From Kiritimatiellia bacterium (lineage in GTDB: Bacteria > Verrucomicrobiota > Kiritimatiellia > RFP12 > UBA1067): a stretch of DNA of 15,286 nt. The stretch lies in the NCBI GenBank assembly GCA_017547265.1, contig JAFYQC010000066.1:1-15286 (forward strand), given 5' to 3'. The notes beneath the pieces were generated by a model. That model worked only from the letters and a program-made list of their open reading frames with translations. It had not been told where the DNA came from and made no database searches. The position numbers and the translations under genes were made by a program. Shown here in pieces: positions 6,062 to 14,100 of the stretch; positions within the stretch are counted from its first letter, which is position 1; the number at the start of each line of letters is the position of its first letter.

Positions 6062-8480
6062 CTACGTTAAAGTCGACGACATCGACCCCAAGGAACTCGC
6101 CGAAAAGCTGACCCGCGCAGGGTTGCAGGTCGAGGGCATAGAGACGGTCGGTGGCACGCCGCTTTCCGATTTGATTGTCGTTGCGGAAGTCCTGGAATGC
6201 GAGGCGCATCCCAATTCCGACCACTTGCACGTCTGCAAGGTGACTGACGGCAAGGATACGTTCCAGGTCGTGTGCGGTGCGCCGAACATGCGCAAGGGCA
6301 TCAAGACCGCGTTTGCGAAGATCGGCGCGGCCATCCCGGAATTCCTCGACAAGAACGGCAATCCCGAGAAGATCAAGAAGGGCAAGCTGCGCGGTGTCGA
6401 GAGCTTCGGCATGTGCTGCTCTGAGAAGGAGCTTCACATCGGCGAGGGCAACGCCGGAATTATCGAGTATCCAGCCGAGGTCCCGACAGGCGCGCTCGTC
6501 CGTGATGTTGCGAAGCTCGAGAAGCCCGAGACCGTTTTTGACATTGAAGTGACATGGAATCGCCCCGATGCGCTTTCCATCGTCGGGCTCGCGCGCGAGT
6601 TCTCCGCGATCCTTAACCGCCCGCTTACGCTTCCACCGGTCGATTTCACCGAGTGCGACGTCGATGTGAACGACGAGGTAAAGGTCGTCGTCGAGGATGC
6701 TGCGCGCTGCCTCAGGTACACCGCGCGTGTCGTCACCGAGATGACGCCCGACGCGCCGAGCCCCTCGATTATGGCGAAGCGTCTCGAGCTTTGCGGTGTC
6801 CGCTCGCTCGGCCTTGCCGTCGACGTCACGAACTACGTGATGCTCGAGCTCGGCCAGCCGATGCACGCCTTTGACCACCGCACGCTCAAGGACCGCACGA
6901 TCGTCGTGCGCGACGCGCGTGACGGCGAGACGATCAAGACGCTTGACGGCGTGGAGCGCAAGCTCGATCCCTCGATGCTGATGATCTGCGACGCAGAGCG
7001 TCCGAATGCCGTCGCCGGCATCATGGGCGGCGAGGATTCCGGCATTGCGCCCGGAACTACCTCCGTCCTTCTTGAGAGTGCGCTTTTCGAGCCGACTTCC
7101 ACGAAGTTCACGGCGTCGAAGCTGGGGCTTGCGAGCGAGTCGAGCTACCGCTATATTCGCGGCGTCGACAAGGATCTCGCCGACTTCGCCTCGCGCCGTG
7201 CCGCTCATCTCCTTCAGAAACATGGCGCCGCAAAGATCGCGAAGGGCATCGTCGATGTCGACAACCGCCCGCAGCCGCTCAATCCCGATGTCACTCTCGA
7301 CTTCGAGCGCGCGCGCCGTCTTATCGGAATTCCCGTCGGCAACGACGCGATGGTGTTTCTCCTCAAAGGTCTCGGGTTCGTGCCGCGCGGGAAGGACAAC
7401 CACTTTGCCGCCGCGACTTCCGTCACGTTCGCTGTTCCGTCGTGGCGCTGGGACATTTCCGCCGAGGCCGATCTCGTCGAGGAAATCGCAAGGCTTTACG
7501 GTCTCGACAACATTCCCGACACGATGCCGTCTGCGCCGTCGATCTCGCCGCTTTCCGACGCGCCGTTCCGCGCGAAGTCGCGCGTCCGCGAGCTCTGCCT
7601 CGCGCTCGGCTTCACCGAGGCGATGCACTACTCGTTCCTTTCTAAGAAGGAGCTCGACGATTTCGACACGCGCACTGCGGACCGCCGCCTCGTGATCCCC
7701 GACCCAGTGTCTGCCGAGTATGGCGTTATGCGCGATTCGCTTCTCCCGCAGATGATGGGCTCGCTCGGGCGCAACGCCTCGCACCAGCTCGAGACTGCTA
7801 TGCTCTTCGAGATCGGCAAGGTGTTCAACGTCGCGAAGACGCCGAAGGGCGATGTCCCCTGCGAGCGCGAGTCTCTTTCGCTCGGCTTCGTCGGGCCCGT
7901 CGGCCGCGAGGCCCTCAGGACGCGCGCGCCGCTTTCCGAGGAGGAGGCGGTGCTGTGGATGAAGGGTGTGGTGGACGAGCTTGTCGCGAAGCTCCACGCT
8001 GGAAAGCTGGAGTTCGAGTCGGCCGACCATCCCGCGTTTGCGAAGGGTGCTGCGCTCTCCGTGAAGCTCAATGGGCGCGCCATCGGCGTTCTCGGCGCGC
8101 TTTCGGCGAAGATGCGCCATCCCTACCGTCTCACGACGCAGATGGTTCTCTGCGAACTCGATTTGAAGCCGCTCATTAAGCGTGTGGACGAACTTGGCAG
8201 AGTCTCGCCCGTACCGCAGTTCCCGCTCGTCAGGCGCGACATCGCGCTTGTCGCGGCGAAGTCTGTTACGAACGCCGCTATCGAGAAGGTCATACGCGAC
8301 AACGGTGGCAAAGAGCTTGTAAAGGTTACTCTCTTCGACGTGTTCAAGGACTCGCGCGCCTACTCGCTCGAGTTCCGCTCGGCGGAGAGAACCCTGACCG
8401 ACGAGGAGGTCGGTAGGACATTCCAGCGGATCGTCGACGCCCTCAAGGCGACCGCCGGCATCGAGGTGAGGGAAAGTTGA
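6033..8480 (+). CDS. pheT: Phenylalanine--tRNA ligase beta subunit
   Basis: 815 residues, full length for the bacterial beta subunit, which pairs with PheS as an alpha2-beta2 enzyme charging tRNA-Phe. MKLPLSWLNDYV is the typical start. Residues about 41-150 form the EMAP/OB-like tRNA-binding domain (HPNSDHLHVCKV). VTNYVMLELGQPMHAFD (265-281) belongs to the B3/B4 editing region, and GLASESSYRYIRGVD (365-379) continues it. VPSWRWDISAEADLVEEIARLYG marks the B5 DNA-binding-like fold and its helix. The last 90 residues (QFPLVRRDIALV ... LTDEEVGRTFQRIVDAL) are the ferredoxin-fold anticodon-binding domain. The start lies inside the preceding zinc-finger gene, with a purine-rich stretch upstream. pheS, usually directly upstream, is missing from the window. 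A long open frame on the opposite strand is a composition artefact. Confidence 0.98.
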   Translation: MKLPLSWLNDYVKVDDIDPKELAEKLTRAGLQVEGIETVGGTPLSDLIVVAEVLECEAHPNSDHLHVCKVTDGKDTFQVVCGAPNMRKGIKTAFAKIGAAIPEFLDKNGNPEKIKKGKLRGVESFGMCCSEKELHIGEGNAGIIEYPAEVPTGALVRDVAKLEKPETVFDIEVTWNRPDALSIVGLAREFSAILNRPLTLPPVDFTECDVDVNDEVKVVVEDAARCLRYTARVVTEMTPDAPSPSIMAKRLELCGVRSLGLAVDVTNYVMLELGQPMHAFDHRTLKDRTIVVRDARDGETIKTLDGVERKLDPSMLMICDAERPNAVAGIMGGEDSGIAPGTTSVLLESALFEPTSTKFTASKLGLASESSYRYIRGVDKDLADFASRRAAHLLQKHGAAKIAKGIVDVDNRPQPLNPDVTLDFERARRLIGIPVGNDAMVFLLKGLGFVPRGKDNHFAAATSVTFAVPSWRWDISAEADLVEEIARLYGLDNIPDTMPSAPSISPLSDAPFRAKSRVRELCLALGFTEAMHYSFLSKKELDDFDTRTADRRLVIPDPVSAEYGVMRDSLLPQMMGSLGRNASHQLETAMLFEIGKVFNVAKTPKGDVPCERESLSLGFVGPVGREALRTRAPLSEEEAVLWMKGVVDELVAKLHAGKLEFESADHPAFAKGAALSVKLNGRAIGVLGALSAKMRHPYRLTTQMVLCELDLKPLIKRVDELGRVSPVPQFPLVRRDIALVAAKSVTNAAIEKVIRDNGGKELVKVTLFDVFKDSRAYSLEFRSAERTLTDEEVGRTFQRIVDALKATAGIEVRES

Positions 8481-8547
8481 TTTCAAGGACGTGGGTCCTG
8501 TGTTGCACGCGGATTCAGCAGAAATTTCTTCGACCGACATTTTGAAA

Positions 8548-8561
8548 AGGGGGCAACCCCT
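8548..8561 (+). other. GNRA-loop hairpin between pheT and the next gene
   Basis: AGGGG-GCAA-CCCCT gives a 5-bp stem closed by a GCAA tetraloop, 67 bp after the pheT stop. It could stabilise the pheT mRNA 3' end. No T-run follows, so it is not a convincing intrinsic terminator. A second, weaker hairpin (GGAAC / GTTCC, 8567-8581) follows directly. The rest of 8481-8619 shows no gene. Confidence 0.35.
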
Positions 8562-8619
8562 ACTTTGGAACGATGGGTTCCGGGGATTCTGTGCTACGGC
8601 AATGTGGGATCTTTTTAGC

Positions 8620-9492
8620 GTGAAGACGAAAATAGAGATGTTGTGTCTGGCCGCTCTGCTGTCGTTTTTGGCCGTGGCCGCTCCTGAGCCTGCCGCCAAG
8701 CGTGGTGCGTCGTTCGCGACTGTTCCAAAGCAGGCGCTCGTTGAGCTCAAGGCGACCGTCGGGAAGCCGTTCTCGGCTGGGCTCGTCTTTGTCAACGGCA
8801 AGTTCCTTGACCCGCCCTACAAGGTTGAGCGCTACGGCACCGCGCTTAGGATAAACGGAATACAGGTCACTAACGAGATCATTCCGTGGACTGAGTTCTT
8901 GAAGACGCAGGCTGGAGCCCGCATCGAGAAGGTCGATCCGCCGCCTGCCGCGGCTGCACCTGTGCAGGCGGAGGCTCCTGCCGCCGAGGAACCCGAGACC
9001 TCCGATTCGTCCATCGACGACATAGACGACCTCTTCGACGACGACCCAAAGCCGAAGAAGAAAGTTGCGGCTAAGCCCGCCGTGAAGCGACCGCCGAAAG
9101 CTGCGCCTCCGCCTCAACCTACGACGACCGTTGTCCTGGACGGCGAGTTCGCGCCCAACGACAAGACGAAGGCGATGGTGGCGCGCATAAACAAGGAGAG
9201 GACCCGTGTTGAGACCGTTCTTCGCAAGGGTGGCTGCTACTTCTTCGGCGTGCGCTATGCGCCAATCTCGGTCGACCGCATGCCGGCGGAAATGTTCTTG
9301 TCGTCGATCCCTGGGGTCATGAAGTCGAATACGGCATTCGAGCCGTTTTCCTCCGCCGCGCGTGCGAAGGGCATTACGTTCCTCTCTGAGGCCGTGTTGC
9401 GCGATCTATTCCGCAACCGCCTTGACTACATCCGTCTCATTGCCCGCGAGAAGGCCATCAAGGAGGAGGGCAGATGGGGAACGATACTTTAG
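8620..9492 (+). CDS. Exported protein with an acidic and Pro/Ala/Lys-rich linker, function unknown
   Basis: From the GTG at 8620 the product has 290 residues and starts MKTKIEMLCLAALLSFLAVA, a good signal peptide with two Lys before the hydrophobic stretch. Longer starts at 8491 or ATG 8602 would bury this signal behind extra residues, so I prefer GTG; ATG 8602 remains possible. The ribosome binding site is weak for either. Residues about 30-105 form an N-terminal domain with GLVFVNGKFLDPPYKVE. Residues 106-170 are a linker with an acidic patch (SSIDDIDDLFDDD) followed by PKPKKK and Pro/Ala/Lys repeats. Residues 171-290 are a mostly helical C-terminal domain with one Cys. No enzyme motif was recognised. 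It overlaps the GT2-GtrA gene by 19 bp, so a periplasmic role linked to that envelope pathway is plausible (inference). Confidence 0.8.
   Translation: MKTKIEMLCLAALLSFLAVAAPEPAAKRGASFATVPKQALVELKATVGKPFSAGLVFVNGKFLDPPYKVERYGTALRINGIQVTNEIIPWTEFLKTQAGARIEKVDPPPAAAAPVQAEAPAAEEPETSDSSIDDIDDLFDDDPKPKKKVAAKPAVKRPPKAAPPPQPTTTVVLDGEFAPNDKTKAMVARINKERTRVETVLRKGGCYFFGVRYAPISVDRMPAEMFLSSIPGVMKSNTAFEPFSSAARAKGITFLSEAVLRDLFRNRLDYIRLIAREKAIKEEGRWGTIL
9461..9470 (+). promoter_or_regulatory. Strong Shine-Dalgarno site for the GT2-GtrA gene
   Basis: AGGAGGAGGG ends 3 nt before the ATG at 9474, inside the 3' end of the preceding gene. The upstream AGGAGG gives the better spacing. It fixes this start and contrasts with the leader-poor genes elsewhere in the window. 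Confidence 0.75.
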
Positions 9493-10547
9493 CCCGCCCG
9501 CTGACGATACTCATTCCGGCCTATAATCCGGACGAGAAGCTGCTGGCGCTCCTTCCGAAGCTGAAGGAGCGCTTCGAGCATATCGTCCTCGTCAACGACG
9601 GTTCGGTGACGGGCAAGGACGTGTTCGAAAAGGCCGCGCCTCTCGTTGACGCTGTTTTAGTGCACGAGAAAAACCGCGGCAAAGGCGCTGCGCTCAAGAC
9701 AGGTTTTGCGCACATAGGCGATGCGACCGACGTCATTACCGCTGACGCTGACGGGCAGCATACGCCCGAGGACATCGCGAAGGTGGCGGAGGGTCTCAGT
9801 CGCCACCGCGACGGACTCGTTCTCGGCGTCCGTTCGTTTTCTGGGAAGGTCCCGCTTAGAAGCCGTTTTGGGAACTGGTGGACGCGCTGGTTCTTTTTCC
9901 TGATGACTGGGCTAATGGTGAGCGACACGCAGACGGGGCTTCGCGGAATTCCCGCGGCGCTTGTGCCGCGTGTCGCAAAGCTCCCAGGCGAGCGCTACGA
10001 GTACGAGATGGCGATGCTAGCCGACGCGAAGCACCATCCTTCGCGGCCTCTCCAGATTCCCATCGAGACGGTCTATCTCGACGAGAACGCGACGAGCCAC
10101 TTCAACCCGGTTCTCGATGCAATCAGGATTTATCGGTCGCTTTTCCAGTTCTGCATTTCGTCGGTTCTCTCGTTCCTTATCGACAATGGTGTCTTTGCCG
10201 CAGTGATGTGGGTGATGGCGGCGAAGGACACGCCGCGCCGCAACGACGTCCTTGTGGCGCTCGTGGCTGCGCGCGTCATCTCGTCGCACTTCAACTATTT
10301 CTACAACAGGTTTGTCGTGTTCCGTCGCGGCAACGTGCCGCGAAAGGGACCCCACCGCAGCTACTATGGCTATTTCGGGCTTGTTCTCGCGGTTGGCGCG
10401 GCGAGCTATGCGCTGACGGAAGGGTGCTCGGCGCTTCTCGACGTGCAAGGAGTGGCAATTACTGTGGTGAAGATTGTTGCCGACGCGGTGCTTTTTGTGG
10501 CGAGCTATCTTGTGCAGAAGAAGTTTATCTTCGCGCGTAGAAGCTGA
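9474..10547 (+). CDS. GT2 glycosyltransferase fused to a GtrA-like membrane domain
   Basis: 357 residues in two modules. Residues 8-215 are a family 2 (GT-A, dolichyl-phosphate mannosyltransferase-like) domain: TILIPAYNPDE at the start, VNDGS (40-44) for the nucleotide, DADGQH (91-96) with the D-x-D metal-binding motif, and DTQTGLRG (151-158) with the acceptor-side acidic residue. Residues about 222-357 are GtrA-like, with four hydrophobic segments near 226-249, 257-272, 299-322 and 328-347 and the family-like YNRFVVFRR. Such enzymes transfer a sugar from a nucleotide donor to a polyprenyl phosphate. GtrA-type domains are thought to help move the lipid-linked sugar across the membrane. The fusion would combine both steps. 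The sugar cannot be told from sequence. The gene starts inside the upstream exported-protein gene and faces tadA at its 3' end. Confidence 0.93.
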   Translation: MGNDTLARPLTILIPAYNPDEKLLALLPKLKERFEHIVLVNDGSVTGKDVFEKAAPLVDAVLVHEKNRGKGAALKTGFAHIGDATDVITADADGQHTPEDIAKVAEGLSRHRDGLVLGVRSFSGKVPLRSRFGNWWTRWFFFLMTGLMVSDTQTGLRGIPAALVPRVAKLPGERYEYEMAMLADAKHHPSRPLQIPIETVYLDENATSHFNPVLDAIRIYRSLFQFCISSVLSFLIDNGVFAAVMWVMAAKDTPRRNDVLVALVAARVISSHFNYFYNRFVVFRRGNVPRKGPHRSYYGYFGLVLAVGAASYALTEGCSALLDVQGVAITVVKIVADAVLFVASYLVQKKFIFARRS

Positions 10548-10568
10548 GTCGTTCTGTTGTTATTTTTA

Positions 10569-10601
10569 ACGCAGAGACGCAGAGTCGCAGAGAACGCAGA
10601 G
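10569..10601. repeat. ACGCAGAG tandem repeat in the convergent intergenic gap
   Basis: Four near-perfect 8-nt units: ACGCAGAG, ACGCAGAG, TCGCAGAG, then ACGCAGAG after one extra A. They lie between the stops of the GT2-GtrA gene and tadA. From memory, the same octamer array occurs in intergenic DNA of many unrelated bacterial genomes, but I cannot name its mechanism. No clear terminator for either gene is visible in 10548-10611. Confidence 0.8.
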
Positions 10602-10611
10602 GATGATGGGG

Positions 10612-11073
10612 TTACTGATCGGCTCTTCTTTTCTTGAAGAAGTCGACTAGGACGGCTTTGCAGCGTTCTTCGAGTATGCCGGAGACTATCTCCGGATGGT
10701 GGTTCATCCCCGGATGGCGCAGGATGTCGAATACGGTCGAGCCGCCGCGCTTCGGGTCTGAGACTCCCCACACCACGCGGTCGGGGCGCGCGAGCACGAT
10801 TGCGCCGGCGCACATCGGGCAGGGCTCCTTAGTGACATAGAGCGTCGTGCCGGTGAGTCGCCAGTTTCCTTTTGCGTTGAAGGCGGCGGAGAGCGCAAGC
10901 ATTTCGGCGTGCGCCGTTGCGTCGGCAAGCCCCTCGGTCTGGTTGTGCGCCCGTCCGAGGATACGCCCCTCGGCGTCGACGATGACGCACCCAGTCGGCA
11001 CCTCGCCGTCTTCGGCGGCCTTCTCCGCCTCCCTAAGCGCCATCTCCATGTACTTTATGTCATCTGCATCCAT
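10612..11073 (-). CDS. tadA: tRNA-specific adenosine deaminase TadA
   Basis: 153 residues from the chosen ATG. TadA converts adenosine 34 to inosine in the anticodon of tRNA-Arg(ACG), letting it read CGU, CGC and CGA. The zinc and catalytic motifs are complete: TAHAE (His55 ligand, Glu57 proton shuttle) and PCPMC (Cys85 and Cys88 ligands). EVPTGCVIV at 24-32 and RVVWGVSDPKRGG at 99-111 fit the deaminase fold. The length matches bacterial TadA. In-frame ATGs also occur at 11082 and 11112. The first overlaps the predicted -10 and the second lies upstream of it. An mRNA from that promoter would begin at about 11074, so I chose 11073. It is the only leftward gene and shares a divergent promoter region with the peptidase gene. 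Confidence 0.95.
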   Translation of the reverse strand: MDADDIKYMEMALREAEKAAEDGEVPTGCVIVDAEGRILGRAHNQTEGLADATAHAEMLALSAAFNAKGNWRLTGTTLYVTKEPCPMCAGAIVLARPDRVVWGVSDPKRGGSTVFDILRHPGMNHHPEIVSGILEERCKAVLVDFFKKRRADQ

Positions 11074-11075
11074 TG

Positions 11076-11104
11076 CTGACATTATAGCACATTTGTGGTA
11101 TAAT
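11076..11104 (+). promoter_or_regulatory. Promoter for the C10 peptidase gene
   Basis: CTGACA (11076-11081), a 17-bp spacer and TATAAT (11099-11104), with a TGG extension at 11096-11098. It is the best-formed promoter in the window. The predicted start near 11111 leaves a leader of about 16 nt, containing the GGAGGGA site. It overlaps the leftward tadA promoter. Confidence 0.75.
11081..11089 (-). promoter_or_regulatory. Extended -10 promoter for tadA
   Basis: Read leftward this is TGC-TATAAT, preceded by ACAAATG. The hexamer ends 7 nt before the tadA ATG at 11073, so the transcript would start at or one base before the ATG. No good -35 is visible. It mirrors the rightward -10 at 11099-11104. 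Confidence 0.6.
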
Positions 11105-11112
11105 GAGGGCAT

Positions 11113-11119
11113 GGAGGGA
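11113..11119 (+). promoter_or_regulatory. Shine-Dalgarno site for the C10 peptidase gene
   Basis: GGAGGGA lies 7 nt before the ATG at 11127. An in-frame TAG sits directly before that ATG, so the start cannot be further upstream. Confidence 0.8.
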
Positions 11120-11126
11120 TGTTTAG

Positions 11127-14100
11127 ATGGCTAGCGGCGTCAAACGTGTTGTAGCACTGATCTTCACTTGCATTGTTGTCGATGCATTTGCCACGGTTGT
11201 GTCTGAATCGGATGTGCGCAAGGCTGCGGAGGCTTTTGTCTCCACCGATGCAATCGGCTCGTCTTTACTGTCGGGCAGGAGCGTTGTAGATGTAAGTAAA
11301 CGCGATATGCTGTGGATTGTTGTTCTTGCCCCAGGCGGGCATGTTATTTTCAGCGGCAGCGACCTTGTCGATCCGATCGTCGGATTTTCGAAGAATGACT
11401 TTGCCGAGCCGGACCCCGAGTCTCCCGCGTTCGCCGTACTCGAAGGCGCGGACGCTTCCGTTGTCGCCGCAGAAGCGCAGGGCGACGGAACTCGCCACGC
11501 GCGGTGGACGAAGCTCCTGGGCGGAGGGGCGACGAAAAGCGGCTTGCTTAGGGCGGACAATCCGTCAAGCGGTGCGGTGGTAGTCGAGCCGTTCCTGGGA
11601 GAGCATTTCGATCAATGGCAGCCGTACAACGACTATGCTCCGGTTTATGAGCCAGACGAGGCCTACGAGCCATATCGCGGACGTTGTCCATGCGGATGTG
11701 TGGCGACTGCAGCTGCGCAGGTATTTCACCACTTCAAATGGCCGGCGAGAATCGACAGTACCATTACGTATGACCACACGTTTGTAAATGGCAACGGTGT
11801 TGACAGCTCTTTCCCGATCCGCTTCAATGGCCACGAGCCTGTAGACTGGGACGCAATATCTAATACATACTCGGTCTACTGGAGTGACCCTCGAGGAGTT
11901 CAGACCGAGGCTGTGCGGTATCCGATTGCGCGTCTGCTTCTATGGTGCGACGTATTGGCGAATATGTTTTTTGAATGGGACGGATCGAGCGCGAACTACG
12001 AGGATATCGCCCGTAACGTGTCGGATTGGTACACGCCAGGCCGATGGGTTAGCGTGGGCGCATCAGCCGACTATTCGCAGGTCGTCGCCGACCTTCAGGC
12101 GGGAATTCCGCTGCAGGTGGGTCTTGATGAACACGAGGTGGTCGCGCATGGCTGGGCGCAAGACGGAACATCCAAGTACATCTACCTCAACTACGGCTGG
12201 GGCGGCGACAATGACGGCTACTACAATATGGACAACTCGACGATTGATCTCGATATCCAGGAAATCTTTGTTGAGCACTATCCGCGCGCCAAGCCGCAGA
12301 TAGACCCACTGCCGAGCGTCTGCGACACGAACCTGACGCTACGCTGGCATTTCCCCGACTTTTATACCAACAAGCTTTCTGTTTTTACGGTGTCGCTCCG
12401 GAAGACGGCAACCGAAACGACGACGGTTTCCGAGAACTTTTCAGTCCCGAATGGCGTAGTGTCTGGCGATGATGATATATTTAAAGTGGGGACTCATAGC
12501 AAGGGATATGACGGGAAACTTCTTTATTGTGTTTCCGCCTATTCGGATGGGCAATATGCGATCGTGAATTCAGCGTATTACACATTTCCGGAAGTTTACA
12601 CGTTGACTTCAGCGTCTGAGCTTACGCTTAAGCTCCGTAGCTGCTACGCGCTCAGCAACGTATTCGAAGTACAGGCTCGATTCAACGGGGGTGAGTGGAC
12701 TACCATTATGTCGCCTTCTTTGTCTGCGACCGGCGATTCTAAATGGGGGACGGAAATGCTTAATCTAGGCGACCACGGCGGCGAGACTATCCAACTGCGG
12801 TTTTACAAGGCATATACCGGCGGTAGTTGCTATACTGAACAAGATTGCATATTTGTAGATGACGTAGTGTTGACCGATGTCCTCCCGCAAGGCTCCGCGG
12901 TGACGCAAGACGTATCTGCGTCCGCGCGTTCTTACTCGTTCAACGGGCTTGAGGATGGTTCTACCTATTCGTTCACCGTCACGCCGGTTATGTCTGGGGC
13001 GCTTGTGGCGGCAGAGGCGTCTGATTTCGCCGTGACAAGGACTGCGGGAGAGATGCTTGTTCCCGTTGAAGGGGAAGTGACGAACGTTTCCACTAACTCA
13101 GTGTTCCCCGCCAATGATGCTGGCGTTCAGTGGTCATATGTGGGAAGTGTTACTAATAGTTGCAATGTAAGCAGTGTAGCTAAAGTGACGAATTGTTGTG
13201 TCTCTGCTCAGCTTACAGGAACGCTTACTGAAGACTCCCACCTCATTTTCCAATGGAAGGGCACGGCAGCAATTTCAAGTCGCTATAATACCAGCAGATA
13301 TGACACTTTGAAGGTTTCTTATATCAACGAGAATAATCAAAGTACGGTGTTGCATACGGATACAAATAAAAGTATCATGGACGCGGCACGTACATGTGAC
13401 GTAGATCTAAGTGCATATAAAGGGCTTAAGGGCGCAATTAAGATTGAATTGACTACAACAAGAGCCAAAGCTTATTTGAGATATGGGGATTTAACTATTC
13501 AGCATCCGTGCCTCACTAACATCTGTGCCCAGTTGCAGGTCTATGAGAGTCGACTGGTCCCCGCGCTCGGGATGCCCGAGATACGCTCCGTTTCCTCGGT
13601 TTCGGAAGGGTTCTATGGCGAGTGCGGGACGAACACCTCCGCCTTTACTGTCATCTGCTCCAGTTCGGTGGAATCGCTCGAGGCGCGTCCGAGCCATCTG
13701 TCGCTTGTGCGCGACGAAGACGTGACGGTCACTAAGACCGGAGCCGGGACATTCAACGTTTCCATTACGCCTAGCGGGGTCAACGAAGGAAACTTGCGTT
13801 CGCGCATGATCCTCACTCTCGTCGGGACGGACGCGAACGGCACGAAATGCTACAAGGATATCTCTCTTCGCTTCTCGGAGGTTGCGCAAGTTATATCGGA
13901 CGTGGTCGTTTCTGCAAGCACGTCCGGCGGCGAGTCGTATTCCGTGGTGGTACCGTACTCGTGGATCGAGGGCTATGGGCTTGCATCCGAGGGAAGCGGC
14001 GCGGCGGCCCACGAGGCCGCGGTGTCGGCGACCGCCGATGCCGATTCCGACGGGCTTCCCAACTGGGCGGAGTACGTGTGTGGCACGAGCCCGACGGATC

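Noticed and set aside
7006..7695. A 229-residue plus-strand frame inside pheT
   Set aside because: Out-of-frame shadow rich in Arg and Ser, fully contained in pheT, with no motif.
8491..8619. Upstream extension of the exported-protein gene to ATG 8491
   Set aside because: It would place 43 non-hydrophobic residues before a good signal peptide and cover two hairpins. GTG 8620 gives a normal export signal.
5835..8801. A 988-residue open frame on the minus strand across pheT
   Set aside because: It is antisense to an unmistakable pheT and its product is an Arg/Leu/Ala/Asp-rich string without domains. GC-rich codon bias keeps this frame open; there is no start context or family match.
10569..10601. 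Octamer array as a CRISPR remnant
   Set aside because: Units are 8 nt and contiguous, with no spacers, and no cas gene is present.
10625..10642. CTTCTT / AAGAAG inverted repeat as a terminator
   Set aside because: It lies inside the tadA coding sequence near its 3' end, encoding a Lys/Arg-rich tail, and no T-run follows on the plus strand.
13284..13289. TATAAT inside the peptidase gene as an internal promoter
   Set aside because: It lies in an AT-rich coding stretch without the TGN extension or a -35, and no gene starts nearby.
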